64,000 nt of DNA from Ferrimonas marina (GCF_900129905.1 NZ_FQXG01000005.1:1-64000), one strand, 5' to 3'. Numbered from the stretch's first letter, positions 18,058-28,907 are shown. Translations and numbers: made by a program. Notes: generated by a model not told the origin, from the sequence alone.

Positions 18058-18084
18058 CAAAAAGCCCACCTTGCGGTGGGCTTT
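18058..18084 (-). terminator. Terminator of the chemoreceptor gene
   Basis: On the minus strand AGCCCACC (18082-18075 side) pairs with GGTGGGCT and is followed by TTTTTG. Confidence 0.85.
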
Positions 18085-18101
18085 GCTGGGTCATCTTAAG
18101 A

Positions 18102-19952
18102 TCAGATGCGGAAGCGTTCGACCTGCTGCTGCAACCCCAGGCTCTCCTGCTCCATCGACTCGGCGGAGTTGCCCAGCAGATCCGAAGCCCGAGCCATCGC
18201 CTGGCTGTCGTCGCGGATGCTCTGTGCTGAGCCTGCCAGCTCCTGGCTAACCCCCCGCTGCTGCTCTGCGGCGGTGGCGATCTGGGTGGTCATGGCGGCG
18301 ATCTCGGCAATGGCATCCAGGATCACCTGCAGGCTCTGCTCCGCCTGATGGGCCTCCGCGGCACCACTGCGGGCCAGCTCCTTGCCCTTCTCCATCTCAC
18401 CCACCGCATCACGACTGACCTGCTGCAGCTGTTCAATCATCTGGCGGATCTCATCGGTGGAGCTGCTGGTACGCTGAGACAGCACCCGCACCTCGTCGGC
18501 GACCACGGCAAAGCCCCGACCCTTCTCGCCCGCCCGAGCCGCCTCAATCGCGGCATTCAGTGCCAACAGGTTGGTCTGCTCGGCGATATTCTCGATGGTC
18601 ACCAGCACCTGGTTGATCTGCTGGGCATGGTTCTCCAGCTGACCAATCACCTTGGCGCTTTGGTCCACCTGCACCGCCAGCTCATCACTGACCTTGGCGG
18701 AGCGCTCCAACACCACCTCACTTTGCTGACAGGCCCCCGAGGCAGAACGCACCGCCTCTGAGGTGCTCACCGCCCCCGTAGCCACTTCTTGGGCGGAGGC
18801 GGCCATCTGGGATACCGCGGCGGCCACCTGGTTCAGCCGGGCGTGCTGACGTTCCGCCGCCTGCTGTTGCTCGGCCGCCTGCTGACGATTGCCCCGGCTA
18901 TGGGACAGCAGCGCCTCACTGCGATCAGACACGTTGCCCACCATCTGGGCCAGGTGGGCGATAAAGTCATTGAGTTGTTGCGCCACTCTACCCAGCTCGT
19001 CCTCCCGGCTGATCGGCAGTCGGCGGGTCAGATCACCATCTCCCTGGGCCAGCTCGCCAATCGCCTCTTCCAGCTCGGACACCGGCTGCAGCAGGGTGTG
19101 CAACAACCAGGCGGTCAGCAATGCCACCACCAGGATCAGCACACCGGTCAACCAGGCACTGCGCTTGAGCATCACCATCATGCCCCGCTCAGCGTATTCC
19201 CGGTCGTACAGCATCACCACCTGCCAGCCCCACTGGGGCAGGGTTTGAGCGCCGATATAGTGGCTGTGCCCGCGCCATTGCACCAGGCTGTCACCCTGAG
19301 CCAGGGCTTGCTCAAACTCGGGGATCACTGCAGCGATGGGCTGCAGCAGCAGCTCGGTATCCCGCGCCGCCAGAATGCGACCACGTTCATCCAGCAGCAT
19401 CAGCGCCCCCTGCTCCTCCGGCAGTTGTCCAGCCAGTGCCTGGGCCTGGCCGCCGATCAGCAGATCCGCCGCCACCACGCCGTTGTAAGTACCGGAGAAC
19501 GGCGCCGCCAGGCTGATCACCATCTCACCACCGACATCCTGGTAGGGCTCGGTCATCACCAGGGTCTGTTGCGCCTGGGCCAGGCGGTACCAGGGGCGGC
19601 TGCGCGGATCGATATCCGGCACCGGCACATCCAGTTTGTCCCATACGATGCCACCGTCGGCAAAACCGGCGTAGAAGGCCGCCATCTCATTGGCCTGGGC
19701 CACCATGTGGTAGAGCTCCGGCGTCATCGGCTGCTGCGACAGCGCCACGGCGGCTTGCTCAACCGCTGCGGCCTTGCCCGCCAGCCATTGGCTCATCTGA
19801 CGCTCGGTGGAGGTCACCTGGAACTCGATCTGCTCCAGCACCTCTTCACGGCTCTCCTCAAGGTAACGCTCAAGGAACAAACCTGTCTGGATCAGACTCG
19901 CCGCGATGACGACGGCTGCGATAAATGCCTGCAGCCGATGCTTTAGACTCAT
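18102..19952 (-). CDS. Methyl-accepting chemotaxis protein with periplasmic dCache-type sensor
   Basis: The 616-residue receptor has an N-terminal TM (about 9-28), a periplasmic ligand-binding region of about 245 residues with a Cache/PDC pattern ([35 protein letters not shown]), a second TM (about 278-299), a HAMP domain and a long cytoplasmic signalling coil. The hairpin tip [20 protein letters not shown] and the following [12 protein letters not shown] are the CheA/CheW-binding signature. The ligand is unknown; the DxxxRPWY pattern is common in dCache domains that bind amino acids, amines or carboxylates. The start follows a strong site (GGGAGG). No CheR-tethering pentapeptide is at the C-terminus. 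Confidence 0.93.
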   Translation of the reverse strand: MSLKHRLQAFIAAVVIAASLIQTGLFLERYLEESREEVLEQIEFQVTSTERQMSQWLAGKAAAVEQAAVALSQQPMTPELYHMVAQANEMAAFYAGFADGGIVWDKLDVPVPDIDPRSRPWYRLAQAQQTLVMTEPYQDVGGEMVISLAAPFSGTYNGVVAADLLIGGQAQALAGQLPEEQGALMLLDERGRILAARDTELLLQPIAAVIPEFEQALAQGDSLVQWRGHSHYIGAQTLPQWGWQVVMLYDREYAERGMMVMLKRSAWLTGVLILVVALLTAWLLHTLLQPVSELEEAIGELAQGDGDLTRRLPISREDELGRVAQQLNDFIAHLAQMVGNVSDRSEALLSHSRGNRQQAAEQQQAAERQHARLNQVAAAVSQMAASAQEVATGAVSTSEAVRSASGACQQSEVVLERSAKVSDELAVQVDQSAKVIGQLENHAQQINQVLVTIENIAEQTNLLALNAAIEAARAGEKGRGFAVVADEVRVLSQRTSSSTDEIRQMIEQLQQVSRDAVGEMEKGKELARSGAAEAHQAEQSLQVILDAIAEIAAMTTQIATAAEQQRGVSQELAGSAQSIRDDSQAMARASDLLGNSAESMEQESLGLQQQVERFRI

Positions 19953-20128
19953 GGTGCCTCCCAAAAAACCCGATTCATCGAGCAAAATGACTGATTTCAC
20001 TCAACATTGGCGGCATATCATACAGCCCGGTCAGTGACGATCTTTTCCAAGTCACCGACGACTGCAGATCTGGGAGCAAGGTCGCAAAGTTGTGGAGGGA
20101 AGGTATGACCACTAGGGCCAGAGATAAC

Positions 20129-20148
20129 GTGGGCCGGGAGCGGCCCAC
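20129..20148 (-). terminator. Hairpin after cysH, possible terminator
   Basis: Perfect eight-base arms (20129-20136 and 20141-20148) lie just after cysH, but the T-rich run on the minus strand is poor, so termination may be inefficient. No gene is seen between here and the start of the chemoreceptor gene. Confidence 0.5.
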
Positions 20149-20156
20149 GCAGAGGT

Positions 20157-20894
20157 TCAGATGTCGTAGTGCAGGCCGCACTCGCGCTTGAGGCCAAAGA
20201 AGCGGGTCTCCTCCTCGCTCATGCCCAGCTCCAGCGGCCGGGAGGTGTGGATATCCCCCACCGACACGTAACCCTCATGCCACAGCGGGTGATAGGGCAA
20301 GTCGTGCTCCTCCAAGTAGTAGTGCACGTCCTTGTTGCTCCAGTCGAGGATCGGCAGCAGCTTGAAGCGCCCACTGCGTACCGCCAAGAATGGCAGCTCT
20401 GCCCGACTCTGGGCCTGTTCACGGCGCAAGCCGGCGAACCAGCTGCCTACCTCCAGCTCCTCCAGGGCACGCTGCATCGGCTCCACCTTGTTGAGGCGGT
20501 TGTAGCGATCGATGCCGTCTGTGCCCTGCTCCCACTGGCGGCCAAAGCGGGCCTCCTGCCAGGCCGGAGACAGGGTCGAGCGGTACACCTTAAGGTTCAG
20601 ATCCAGCCGCTCTTTCAGCTCGTCGATAAAGCGATAGGTTTGCTCAAACAGGTAACCGGTGTCGGTGAGGATCACCGGGATCTTGGGGGCCTGCTCGGTC
20701 ACCAGCTTCAGCATCACCGCCGCCTGCACACCGAAGCTGGAGGAGAGGGCATGCTGACCCGGCAGATTCTCCAGCCCCCAGGCCACCCGCTCCTGGGCGG
20801 TCAGCCCCCCCAACTCCCGGTTCAGCGACGCCAGCGCCGCTTCACTTTGCGCCGCCGATTGACTCAGTAGCGCCGTCAGACTGTTACTGGGCAT
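20157..20894 (-). CDS. cysH: Phosphoadenosine phosphosulfate reductase
   Basis: CysH reduces PAPS to sulfite and PAP with thioredoxin. The 245-residue product (E. coli 244) has the PP-loop [25 protein letters not shown], the Arg-rich [11 protein letters not shown] segment and the C-terminal KRECGLH, whose Cys is the catalytic nucleophile. The absence of the extra CC...CxxC cluster ligands indicates a PAPS rather than APS reductase. The start overlaps the end of cysI by 11 bases, as last gene of a cysJIH operon. Confidence 0.97.
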   Translation of the reverse strand: MPSNSLTALLSQSAAQSEAALASLNRELGGLTAQERVAWGLENLPGQHALSSSFGVQAAVMLKLVTEQAPKIPVILTDTGYLFEQTYRFIDELKERLDLNLKVYRSTLSPAWQEARFGRQWEQGTDGIDRYNRLNKVEPMQRALEELEVGSWFAGLRREQAQSRAELPFLAVRSGRFKLLPILDWSNKDVHYYLEEHDLPYHPLWHEGYVSVGDIHTSRPLELGMSEEETRFFGLKRECGLHYDI

Positions 20895-22629
20895 AAAAAT
20901 CCCTCCTCGACACCTCTACCGGCGCGATCACCCCGGTACGGACAACAAAGTCGCCAAAGCCTTCACCGGGCTGTCGCTGCTTGGCCCAGCGGCCAATCAG
21001 CTCATCCAGCACCGCGAGGATCTGGTCCTCATCCAGGTTCTCCTGGTACATCTTGGGAATGCGGGTGCCATTGCGGTTACCGCCCAGGTGCAGGTTGTAG
21101 CGACCCGGCCCCTTACCCACCAGCCCCACCTCCGCCAGCATGGCGCGGCCGCAGCCATTGGGGCAGCCGGTGACCCGGAAGATAATGGCGTCGTCCGCCA
21201 GGCCATGTTTGGCCAGCACCCCCTCCAGCCGGGTGACGTAGTCCGGCAGGAAGCGCTCTGCCTCCGCCATCGCCAACGGGCAGGTAGGCAGCGAGACACA
21301 GGCCATGGCGCTCTTGCGCTGCAGGCTCACCTCGTCGTCCAGCAGGCCGTGATCCCGGGCCAGCTGTTCGATCTGCGCCTTGTCCGCCTCTGCCACCCCG
21401 GCGATCACCAGGTTCTGGTTGGCGGTCATGCGAAACTCGCCCTGGTGAACCTCGGCGATGGCCGCCATGCCGCTTTTCAGTGGCTTGCCGGGATAATCCA
21501 GGATCCGACCGTTCTCAATAAACAGGGTGAGGTTGTGCTTGCCATCAATGCCGGCGGTCCAGCCAAAGGCATCGCCCCGCTCAGTCAGCTCATAAGGCCG
21601 GGTCGGCTCAAAGTCGACGCCAGCACGGCGCTCCACCTCCGCCTTGAACACCTCGATCCCCACCCGGTCCAGGGTGTACTTGGTCTTGGCATTCTTTCGG
21701 TTGACCCGGTTGCCCAGGTCCCGCTGGGTGGTGACCACTGCGGCGGCCACCTCCAGGGTTTTATCCAGCGGCACAAAGCCAAATTCGTCCGCCTTGCGAG
21801 GGTAGGTGCTGTGATCACCGTGGGTCATGGCCAGGCCACCGCCCACCAGCACATTGAACCCCACCAGGGTGTCCCCATCGGCGATGGCAACGAAGTTGAG
21901 ATCGTTGGCGTGCAGGTCCACATCGTTCTGCGGCGGGATCACCACCGTGGTCTTGAATTTGCGCGGCAGGTAGGTGGGCCCGAGGATCGGCTCCGCCTCC
22001 GGTGCAATATCGCTGTCCTGGGTGCTCTCCACCTTCTCGCCATCGAGCCAGATCTCGGCATAGGCCTGGGTACGGGGCAGCAGGTGCTCGGAGATCTTGG
22101 CGGCCCAGGCGTAGGCCTGGCTGTGCAGCGCTGACTGCTCCGGGTTGGAGGTGCACAGCACGTTGCGATTAACGTCACCGGCGGTGGCTATGGAGTCGAT
22201 GCCGATGCGATTCAGGGTCTGGTGCATCAGCTTGATGTCGCGCTTGAGCACGCCGTGGAACTGGAAGGTCTGACGGGTGGTCAGGCGGATACTGCCGGCG
22301 TGGGTGTGCTCGCCGGCAAAGGCATCGATGGCCAGCCACTGGGTGGGGCTGATCACCCCACCGGGCATCCGGGCCCGCAGCATCACGGTGTGCAGTGGCT
22401 CCAGCTTCTGCTCGGTGCGCTCCTGGCGAATATCCCGATCGTCCTGCTGATACATGCCATGGAAACGGATCAGCTGGAAGTTATCGGCGCTGAAGCCACC
22501 GGTCAGGTCATCCTTAAGATCCTCGGCGATGGTGCCCCGCAGGCCCCGGCTCTGTCCCTTGATCCGCTCGTTGTCTGCCAGTGGCCCTTCCACCTGCAGC
22601 GCCTTCAATTTCTCATTCAGCTGTTCCAT
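20884..22629 (-). CDS. cysI: Sulfite reductase (NADPH) hemoprotein beta subunit
   Basis: The 581-residue subunit carries sirohaem and a 4Fe-4S cluster and reduces sulfite to sulfide with six electrons delivered by CysJ. The cluster/sirohaem ligands are seen in [11 protein letters not shown] and [10 protein letters not shown] (about residues 444-495). [13 protein letters not shown] and the Arg/Lys-rich sulfite site region are also present. The start codon overlaps the cysJ stop codon as TGATG. Sirohaem can be supplied by the cobA product encoded at 16346-17173, together with an oxidase/chelatase encoded elsewhere. Confidence 0.97.
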   Translation of the reverse strand: MEQLNEKLKALQVEGPLADNERIKGQSRGLRGTIAEDLKDDLTGGFSADNFQLIRFHGMYQQDDRDIRQERTEQKLEPLHTVMLRARMPGGVISPTQWLAIDAFAGEHTHAGSIRLTTRQTFQFHGVLKRDIKLMHQTLNRIGIDSIATAGDVNRNVLCTSNPEQSALHSQAYAWAAKISEHLLPRTQAYAEIWLDGEKVESTQDSDIAPEAEPILGPTYLPRKFKTTVVIPPQNDVDLHANDLNFVAIADGDTLVGFNVLVGGGLAMTHGDHSTYPRKADEFGFVPLDKTLEVAAAVVTTQRDLGNRVNRKNAKTKYTLDRVGIEVFKAEVERRAGVDFEPTRPYELTERGDAFGWTAGIDGKHNLTLFIENGRILDYPGKPLKSGMAAIAEVHQGEFRMTANQNLVIAGVAEADKAQIEQLARDHGLLDDEVSLQRKSAMACVSLPTCPLAMAEAERFLPDYVTRLEGVLAKHGLADDAIIFRVTGCPNGCGRAMLAEVGLVGKGPGRYNLHLGGNRNGTRIPKMYQENLDEDQILAVLDELIGRWAKQRQPGEGFGDFVVRTGVIAPVEVSRRDFYAQ

Positions 22630-24401
22630 CAGTACACATCCTTCTGATAACGCTTGGTGTCGCGCAGACGCTCCAGGTATTCGTTTGCTTGCTGTTCAGT
22701 CATCTGGCCATGCTCGATCAGGATCGTCAGCAGGGTGGCTTCGACGTCCTTGGCCATCCGATGCATGTCGCCACAGACATAGAAGTGGGCGCCCCGCTCC
22801 AGCCAGGCGTAGACCTCAGCCCCCTGCTCTTGCAGCCGGTCCTGGACGTAGATCTTCTCCGCCTGGTCCCGGGAGAAGGCCAGGTCGATGCGGCTGAGCA
22901 GGCCACTTTTGGCGTAGCCCTGCCACTCCACCTGGTAGAGGAAATCTTCGGTAAAGGTGGGGTTGCCAAACAGCAGCCAGTTATCGCCACTGGCACCCCG
23001 GGCATCCCGCTCCTGCAGGAACGCCCGGAACGGAGCGATGCCGGTACCGGGGCCGACCATGATGATCGGGGTGTCGTCGTTGTCCGGCAGGCGGAAGTTG
23101 TTGTTGGACTCGACATAGACCCGCACACTGTCGCCCTCGCTCAGCCGCCGGGCGAAGGCACCGGAGACCATCCCCAGCCGCTCCTCGCCATCACGCTGGT
23201 CACTCACCAGCCCGACGGTCAGGTGCACCTCCTCCTCCACCTCCGCCTGACTGGAGGCGATGGAGTAGAGACGGGGGGTCAGCTTGCGCAGTACCGACAG
23301 CAGCTGCTCGGCATCGGGCTGGGCCGGATAGCGGCTGGCCAGATCAATCAACTGGTGGGATTGGATCAGCGGCCGCAGGGTCTCACCGTCCCGGGCCAGC
23401 TTGGTCAGCTCATCACTGCCGGACCACTCGGCCCAGGCCTGCACCAGCGCCGGGTGCAGCAGGGTCAGCTCATAGCGACGGATCAGCGCCTCACGAAGGG
23501 TCTCCTCCGCCACTGGGGTGTCGCCGTCCAGGCCGGTTAACGCCAGCAGCTGGGTCACCAGCTCGGGGTCATTGTCCATCCACACCCCCAGGGCATCCCC
23601 GGGTTGATAGCGCAGGCCGGAGTCCGCCAGGTCCAGCTCCACGTGGCGCACGTCCTTGATCGAGTTGCGTCCGGTGATCTTCTGACTAAGCAGCAGCGGC
23701 GCGGCAAAGGGGGCGTTGCGGTCATACTCGCTCTCCGCAGACACCAGGGAGGGATTGAGTGGCACCACCTGGCCGGAGCCAGTGCCCTTATCCGCTTTCT
23801 CCAGCACCGACTGACGCCACTGGCTGGCAGCGGATTCGAAATCCACGTCACAATCGATGCGGTCCACCAGCCGGGTGGCACCCAGCTCCGCCAGGCGCAG
23901 ATCGAACTCTTTGCCGGTCTGGCAGAACTGGTCATAGCTGGAATCCCCCAGCGCCAGTACACTGAACTTGAGGTCGGGCAGTTTCGGGGCCCGATTGGAG
24001 TGCAGGAACTTGTGCAGGGCCGCGGCATCGTCCGGCGGATCGCCCTCGCCGTGGGTGCTGACCAACACCAGCAACTGCCGTTCGCTTTTCAGTTGCTTCG
24101 GCTTGTAATCGGACATCGACACCAGGTTCACCACGAACCCTTGTGCCTCGGCGTCCTTGGCCAGCTGCTTGGCGATACCCCGGGCGGTGCCGGTCTGGCT
24201 GCCGTAGAGGATGGTCAGCGGCTCAGCGCTGGGTTGAGATTCGGCCACTGGCAGGGCCTGCCCCTGGTTGGCGACCGCGGCCAGATAGCCACTGACCCAG
24301 GCCGCCTGGATGGGGCTGAGTTCCGCGCTGAGGGCTCTGAGGGTCTTGATCTGCTCTGGCGCCAGCAGGCCTGCACCCGCCTCCAATGCCTTTAACAACA
24401 T
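22629..24401 (-). CDS. cysJ: Sulfite reductase (NADPH) flavoprotein alpha subunit
   Basis: The 590-residue subunit takes electrons from NADPH through FAD and FMN to CysI. Domain order is an N-terminal variable part, a flavodoxin domain ([16 protein letters not shown] at about 68 and [12 protein letters not shown]), a connecting domain, then an FNR-type FAD/NADPH domain with RLYSIASSQ and [13 protein letters not shown] and the terminal DVY typical of the family. It is the first gene of cysJIH. An AT-rich 280-base intergenic region separates it from the divergent pnt genes. The presence of CysB was not looked for outside this window. Confidence 0.97.
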   Translation of the reverse strand: MLLKALEAGAGLLAPEQIKTLRALSAELSPIQAAWVSGYLAAVANQGQALPVAESQPSAEPLTILYGSQTGTARGIAKQLAKDAEAQGFVVNLVSMSDYKPKQLKSERQLLVLVSTHGEGDPPDDAAALHKFLHSNRAPKLPDLKFSVLALGDSSYDQFCQTGKEFDLRLAELGATRLVDRIDCDVDFESAASQWRQSVLEKADKGTGSGQVVPLNPSLVSAESEYDRNAPFAAPLLLSQKITGRNSIKDVRHVELDLADSGLRYQPGDALGVWMDNDPELVTQLLALTGLDGDTPVAEETLREALIRRYELTLLHPALVQAWAEWSGSDELTKLARDGETLRPLIQSHQLIDLASRYPAQPDAEQLLSVLRKLTPRLYSIASSQAEVEEEVHLTVGLVSDQRDGEERLGMVSGAFARRLSEGDSVRVYVESNNNFRLPDNDDTPIIMVGPGTGIAPFRAFLQERDARGASGDNWLLFGNPTFTEDFLYQVEWQGYAKSGLLSRIDLAFSRDQAEKIYVQDRLQEQGAEVYAWLERGAHFYVCGDMHRMAKDVEATLLTILIEHGQMTEQQANEYLERLRDTKRYQKDVY

Positions 24402-24681
24402 GCTTGTTCCTACCCGGATCCTTATGAAGTAGCCACAGGGTAGGCAGTTTAGGTATGGTAAAAAAAGATTAGATCATCAGTTTTTATAACAAAAAGTAAT
24501 AAAGCAACCTCAGTTCTAGCTCAAAAAAGAGCCAAATAAACAGTACATTAAAATACAGATTGCCCCTATCGTTGCGTCCCGCTGTCCCCAACGTCATCGA
24601 GGCTGCACCATACCAGGATGTATCGCTGTGGGAGCCTGCCAGCAGGCCCCCGATCCGTATTAGTAAAAGGAGGTCCCACCT
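24402..24681. promoter_or_regulatory. AT-rich divergent promoter region between cysJ and pntAA
   Basis: About 130 bases (24430-24560) are much richer in A and T than the surroundings, with runs such as AAAAAAAG and TTTTTATAAC. By analogy with other cysJ promoters this is where CysB would bind. I could not assign exact -10 and -35 boxes. No reading frame with coding character is present. The 3' end holds the strong AAAGGAGGT ribosome site of pntAA. Confidence 0.5.
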
Positions 24682-25893
24682 GTGAAGATCGCAGTGATCA
24701 AAGAGACGTTCCCCGGTGAAACCCGGGTCGCGCTCATCCCCGCCAACGTAAGTAAGTTGACCAAAGCGGGCCTATCCATTGCCGTTGAAGCAGGCGCCGG
24801 GGAAAATGCCGGTTTCGATGATCCCCTCTACACCGAGGCCGGAGCCGTGATCGGCAGCCGTGCCGAGGTGCTGAAGGACGCCGACGTAGTGCTGACCCAC
24901 CACGGCCGTGGCGACGAACTGGACCTGCTGCTGCCGCAATTGACTGAAGGCCAGACCCTGGTGGCCATGATGGATCCCCTCGCCGGGCCTCAAGTGGCCG
25001 AGAAGCTGGCGCAGGCCAAGATCAATGGCATCGCCCTAGAGCTGGTGCCCCGCATCACCCGGGCCCAGTCCATGGATGTGCTCTCCAGTAACGCCACCAT
25101 TGCCGGCTACAAGGCCGCGCTGCTGGGGGCGACCCACTCCCATCAGATGTTCCCGATGATGATGACCGCCGCTGGTACCCTGAAACCGGCCCGAGTTTTC
25201 ATCATGGGGGTTGGTGTCGCCGGCCTGCAGGCCTGTGCCACCGCCAAGCGCCTGGGTGGCGTGGTCGAGGCCTATGACATTCGCCCCGCCGCTCGCGAGC
25301 AGATCCTGTCGGTGGGTGCCCGCCCGGTGGAGCTGAACATCGAAGCGGAGAACACCGAGACCAAAGGCGGTTACGCCAAGGAGCAAAGCGACGACTTCAT
25401 CGCCCGCCAGCAGGCAGCGATGGCAGACGTGCTGGCCCAGCAGGACGTGGTGATCACCACCGCGGCCATCCCCGGTCGCAAGGCTCCGGTGCTGATCACC
25501 GAGGCGCAGCTGATGAAGATGAAGCCCGGCGCGGTGATCATCGACCTGGCCGCCGAAACCGGCGGTAACTGCGAACTGACCGTGGCCGGTGAAGCCGTGG
25601 TACACCATGGTGTCACCATCGTCGGCCCGCAGAACTTTGCCGCCAGCGTGCCCAACCACGCCAGCCAGATGTTCGGCACCAACCTCACCAATCTGCTGAT
25701 GCTGATGAACCAGGAGGGCCAGCTGAGCTGGGACTTCGAGGACGAGATCATCCGTGATACCACCGTCAGCCACAACGGTGAGGTGGTGAGCGTCCGCCTG
25801 CGCGAACTGCTGGGTATGGACCCGCTGACGCCGCCGGCACCCGCCGAAGAGCAACCGACCGCCGAGTCCACCGACAATAAGGAAGCCAGCTGA
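24682..25893 (+). CDS. pntAA: NAD(P)+ transhydrogenase, alpha subunit part 1 (NAD-binding domain I)
   Basis: The 403-residue product is domain I of proton-translocating transhydrogenase: the soluble NAD(H)-binding part, with KETFPGETRVALIP at the N-terminus, the RAQSMDVLSSNATIAGYKA region and the nucleotide fold GVGVAGLQACATAKRLG. It lacks the membrane segments that in E. coli are fused to its C-terminus and ends in a linker rich in Pro, Ala and Glu. The start codon is GTG behind a near-perfect AAAGGAGGT. Its stop overlaps the next gene's start (TGATG). The complex converts NADH plus NADP+ to NADPH using the proton gradient. Confidence 0.96.
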   Translation: MKIAVIKETFPGETRVALIPANVSKLTKAGLSIAVEAGAGENAGFDDPLYTEAGAVIGSRAEVLKDADVVLTHHGRGDELDLLLPQLTEGQTLVAMMDPLAGPQVAEKLAQAKINGIALELVPRITRAQSMDVLSSNATIAGYKAALLGATHSHQMFPMMMTAAGTLKPARVFIMGVGVAGLQACATAKRLGGVVEAYDIRPAAREQILSVGARPVELNIEAENTETKGGYAKEQSDDFIARQQAAMADVLAQQDVVITTAAIPGRKAPVLITEAQLMKMKPGAVIIDLAAETGGNCELTVAGEAVVHHGVTIVGPQNFAASVPNHASQMFGTNLTNLLMLMNQEGQLSWDFEDEIIRDTTVSHNGEVVSVRLRELLGMDPLTPPAPAEEQPTAESTDNKEAS

Positions 25894-26168
25894 TGGAACT
25901 GTTACTGCTGATCACCGTTTTCGTGGTGGCCCTGTTTCTCGGGGTGGAGCTGATCACCAAGGTGCCGCCCACCCTGCACACACCGCTGATGTCCGCCTCC
26001 AATGCCATCTCCGGCATCACCCTGGTGGGCGCCCTGCTTGCCGCCGGCTCCGGTGCCGGCATCCTGGTTAACGTACTGGGTTTCGTGGCCGTGACCCTGG
26101 CCTCCATCAACGTGGTGGGTGGCTACATGGTCACCAACCGCATGCTGGCGATGTTTAAAAGGAAGTAA
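25893..26168 (+). CDS. pntAB: NAD(P)+ transhydrogenase, alpha subunit part 2 (membrane domain)
   Basis: The 91-residue protein is the membrane part of the alpha subunit, encoded separately. Three hydrophobic segments are visible (about 2-22, 35-53 and 57-78), with the family block VPPTLHTPLMSASNAISG between the first two. Together with pntAA it corresponds to the single 510-residue PntA of E. coli, so here the enzyme has three polypeptides, as in Rhodospirillum-type transhydrogenases. Confidence 0.95.
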   Translation: MELLLLITVFVVALFLGVELITKVPPTLHTPLMSASNAISGITLVGALLAAGSGAGILVNVLGFVAVTLASINVVGGYMVTNRMLAMFKRK

Positions 26169-26174
26169 GCTGCC

Positions 26175-27563
26175 ATGAGTTCAACCGTGATTTACCTGAG
26201 CTACCTCGTTGCTGCCGTCCTGTTCATCCTCGGCATCAAGAACCTGACTAAGCCCCGTACCGCCGTGCTGGGTAACCGTCTCTCCTCCATCGGTATGCTG
26301 ATCGCCGTGGTGGTCACCCTGCTGGATCAGAACATCCTCTCCTACGAGTGGATCATCGCCGGTCTGGTGCTCGGTGGCGGCATCGGTGCCTTTATGGCCC
26401 GTACCGTACAGATGACCTCCATGCCGCAGATGGTGGCGATGCTCAACGGCTTCGGTGGTGGCGCCTCCCTGTTCGTGGCCCTGGCCAACGTCTGGGACCC
26501 GGTCGCCAGCGCCGGCATCGTGGCGGATCTGTCCATCGGCATCACCATCCTGATCGGTGCCGTTACTCTGTCCGGCTCCTTCGTCGCCTTTGCCAAGCTG
26601 CAGGAGCTGATCTCCGGCAAGCCGATCTCGGTGCCCGGCAACACCCTGCTCAATGGTGCCCTGGTGCTGGTGGGCCTGGCATTGATCGCGCTGAGCGTCA
26701 CCAACCCGGGCGAAACCGGCTACATCTACGCCCTGGTGGCGGTCGCCGTCCTGCTGGGCCTGGTGCTGGTGCTGCCCATCGGCGGTGCCGACATGCCGGT
26801 GGTGATTGCCCTGCTCAACTCCTACTCCGGGATTGCCGCGGCCACCGCCGGTTTCATCTCTGGCAATACCGTGCTGATCATCTCCGGTTCGCTGGTGGGC
26901 GCATCTGGCCTGATCCTGACCCAGATCATGTGTAAGGCGATGAACCGTTCGCTGCCCAACGTGTTGTTCGGTGTGATGGCAGAAGGCGGTGAAACCATCG
27001 ATGCCGATGAGATCTACGCCGGTAAGGTGACCGCCTCCTCCCCGGACGAGGTAGGCATGATGCTGGAAACCGCCGAGCGGGTGATCATCGTGCCCGGCTA
27101 CGGTCTGGCGATGGCCCAGGCTCAACACGCGGTGCGTGAACTGGCCACCGTGCTGGAAGCCCGTGGCTGCGACGTCAAATACGCCATCCACCCGGTGGCC
27201 GGTCGGATGCCTGGCCACATGAACGTGTTGCTGGCCGAGGCCGAGGTGCCCTACGAGCAGCTGGTGGAGATGGACGAGATCAACCCGCAGTTCGAGCAGG
27301 CGGATATGGCTATCGTCATCGGTGCCAACGACGTGACCAACCCGATGGCCCGTGAGGACAAAGGCTCGCCCATCTACGGCATGCCGATCCTCAACGTCGA
27401 CAAGGCCAAGACCGTGGTGGTGGTCAAGCGTTCCCTCAGCCCGGGCTTCGCTGGCCTGCCCAACCCGCTGTTTGCCAAAGACAATGCTCTGATGCTGTTT
27501 GGCGATGGTAAGAAGGCGATCGTCGATCTGACCGCGTCGCTGAAGGAAGCGGAAGCCGCCTAA
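26175..27563 (+). CDS. pntB: NAD(P)+ transhydrogenase beta subunit
   Basis: The 462-residue subunit has about eight or nine membrane helices (residues 1-260) forming the proton channel with PntAB, and a C-terminal NADP(H)-binding domain III (from about 285) with GYGLAMAQAQHAVREL, HPVAGRMPGHMNVLLAEA and the terminal GDGKKA. It starts six bases after pntAB and ends in a strong terminator. As NADPH producer it is a logical neighbour of the NADPH-dependent sulfite reductase, and gltBD in this window also uses NADPH. Confidence 0.97.
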   Translation: MSSTVIYLSYLVAAVLFILGIKNLTKPRTAVLGNRLSSIGMLIAVVVTLLDQNILSYEWIIAGLVLGGGIGAFMARTVQMTSMPQMVAMLNGFGGGASLFVALANVWDPVASAGIVADLSIGITILIGAVTLSGSFVAFAKLQELISGKPISVPGNTLLNGALVLVGLALIALSVTNPGETGYIYALVAVAVLLGLVLVLPIGGADMPVVIALLNSYSGIAAATAGFISGNTVLIISGSLVGASGLILTQIMCKAMNRSLPNVLFGVMAEGGETIDADEIYAGKVTASSPDEVGMMLETAERVIIVPGYGLAMAQAQHAVRELATVLEARGCDVKYAIHPVAGRMPGHMNVLLAEAEVPYEQLVEMDEINPQFEQADMAIVIGANDVTNPMAREDKGSPIYGMPILNVDKAKTVVVVKRSLSPGFAGLPNPLFAKDNALMLFGDGKKAIVDLTASLKEAEAA

Positions 27564-27571
27564 ACACAGCC

Positions 27572-27607
27572 AACACAAAGGCCGCCCAAGGGGCGGCCTT
27601 TTTTTGT
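27572..27607 (+). terminator. Terminator of the pnt operon
   Basis: Ten-base perfect arms (27578-27587 and 27591-27600) are followed by a run of T. Confidence 0.92.
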
Positions 27608-27724
27608 GCTCACACTTCCATGACAACAGGACAAAAAGCGCGGGTAATTTCGCGCCATTCGCGTATACTTTGCGCCCCTGTTCTGGGGCCGGTCCCCACA
27701 CTCTTTATTACTGAGTATTCCAAC

Positions 27725-28105
27725 ATGGCTCAAAGCAAAAAATACGATTATCGCGTAAATGAAAAGGGCGGCGTCTGGTCTGCCGCGATCCTCCGTAAGG
27801 TCACTGCACGACGTACCGTGGTGTCCAAGAAGCAGGGCAAATTTGCCAGCGAAGCGGAGGCCGTGGCTTGGGCTGAGAATGAACTGAAGGCCTTCCTGTC
27901 TCAGCAGGCGGAGCGCAATGAGCGCAAGGCTAAGGGTCGCCTGGAGCGTGAGGCCCTGGCTGCCCAACAGGCGGAGAAGGCGGAGCAGAAAGCCGCTGCT
28001 AAGCGCCTGGCCGAGCTGGCTGAGCAGGAAGACTCAGAAGACGAGGACGGCGACGACTGGAGCTTCGAAGACGGCTTCGACGGCGACGACGACAACCAGC
28101 GCTAA
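27725..28105 (+). CDS. DUF3622-like small protein with acidic tail
   Basis: The 126-residue product starts MAQSKKYDYRVNEKGGVWSA. It resembles, as I recall, the DUF3622 proteins of Shewanella and Vibrio, whose function is not known. Residues about 45-100 are Ala/Glu/Lys/Arg-rich and should form a long helix or coiled coil. The last 25 residues are very acidic (EDSEDEDGDD... DGDDDNQR). This charge pattern would fit a soluble protein that binds basic partners or nucleic acid-associated complexes, but that is only inference. A longer frame upstream lacks coding character. Confidence 0.7.
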   Translation: MAQSKKYDYRVNEKGGVWSAAILRKVTARRTVVSKKQGKFASEAEAVAWAENELKAFLSQQAERNERKAKGRLEREALAAQQAEKAEQKAAAKRLAELAEQEDSEDEDGDDWSFEDGFDGDDDNQR

Positions 28106-28128
28106 CCCACGGCAGCGCTGAAAAACAC

Positions 28129-28160
28129 GGGCCCCAACCGCATGTCGGTTGGGGCCTTTG
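28129..28160. terminator. Terminator between the DUF3622 gene and the convergent membrane gene
   Basis: Eleven-base perfect arms (28130-28140 and 28146-28156) with a five-base loop, followed by TTTG on the plus strand. Confidence 0.85.
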
Positions 28161-28203
28161 TTGTTAGAGCTAGGTTGTTAGGGCCAGGTTATCTCAAGAC
28201 CTA

Positions 28204-28824
28204 TCAGCCATTGCCGGCCCGCGCCTGGGCCTGCAGTTGGGCTGAGCGCTGCGCCAACTCGGCGGAAAGCCCCCGCAGCAAGCTCCAACTGGCCAACAGC
28301 ATCAGCGACAGGGCCAAGGGTTGGCCCCAGGGCGCGGCGAACAGCGCCAGTAATGGCCCCGCCAGCCACAGCAGCAGTGCCGCTACCGCCAGTCGATTGA
28401 CCGAGCGGGGCAGGTGCTGCCAGCAGGCATAGAGCACCACCAACAGCGCCATCGCCAGCATCGCCAGGGGGATCTGCCAGGCCTGACCCAGCAAGCTGCG
28501 CCCCTCGGGGGCCAGCTCTGTGGCCAGCCATCCTTGTGGGTAGGCCACCACGGCAATCACCAGCGCCGCAGTCAGCAGCAGGGTCAGCCAGTAAGCTCCA
28601 TAGCCCTGGCGTCGCTCCAGCTTGGCCAGCAGGCCTAGCTGGGGCAACAATGGCAAAGTCAGCAGCAACAGGGCCATCCGGGCAACCAGGTCCGAAACAA
28701 CGCCCTCGCTCCCCTGCGATGCCGCAAGAGGCCCCGACCAGATCGCCATCAGCCCCACCGCCAGTGCGACCCCATAGCCGATGTTTCGGCGCTCCGATCC
28801 CTTCTCTTTGTGCTGTCCCTGCAT
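28204..28824 (-). CDS. Multi-spanning inner-membrane protein of unknown function
   Basis: The 206-residue protein has a basic N-terminus (HKEKGSERRN) and about six hydrophobic segments, ending in a helical tail rich in Ala and Gln (about 185-206). I do not recognise the family. The start is preceded by CTGGGAGGCAAG. It lies 83 bases downstream of another unknown membrane gene (28908-29636) in the same direction, so the two may be one transcript. Codon use is like its neighbours. Confidence 0.65.
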   Translation of the reverse strand: MQGQHKEKGSERRNIGYGVALAVGLMAIWSGPLAASQGSEGVVSDLVARMALLLLTLPLLPQLGLLAKLERRQGYGAYWLTLLLTAALVIAVVAYPQGWLATELAPEGRSLLGQAWQIPLAMLAMALLVVLYACWQHLPRSVNRLAVAALLLWLAGPLLALFAAPWGQPLALSLMLLASWSLLRGLSAELAQRSAQLQAQARAGNG

Positions 28825-28907
28825 CTTGCCTCCCAGCTCAATCTCATCCCAAGCGACTCATCCATCGCGCTTTTTCTAAGGTTAGTCGATGCTGAGCCAG
28901 GTGCTCG

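Noticed and set aside
26181-27701. A 506-codon minus-strand open frame across pntB
   Set aside because: Shadow of pntB; Gly/His/Gln-rich and no ribosome site.
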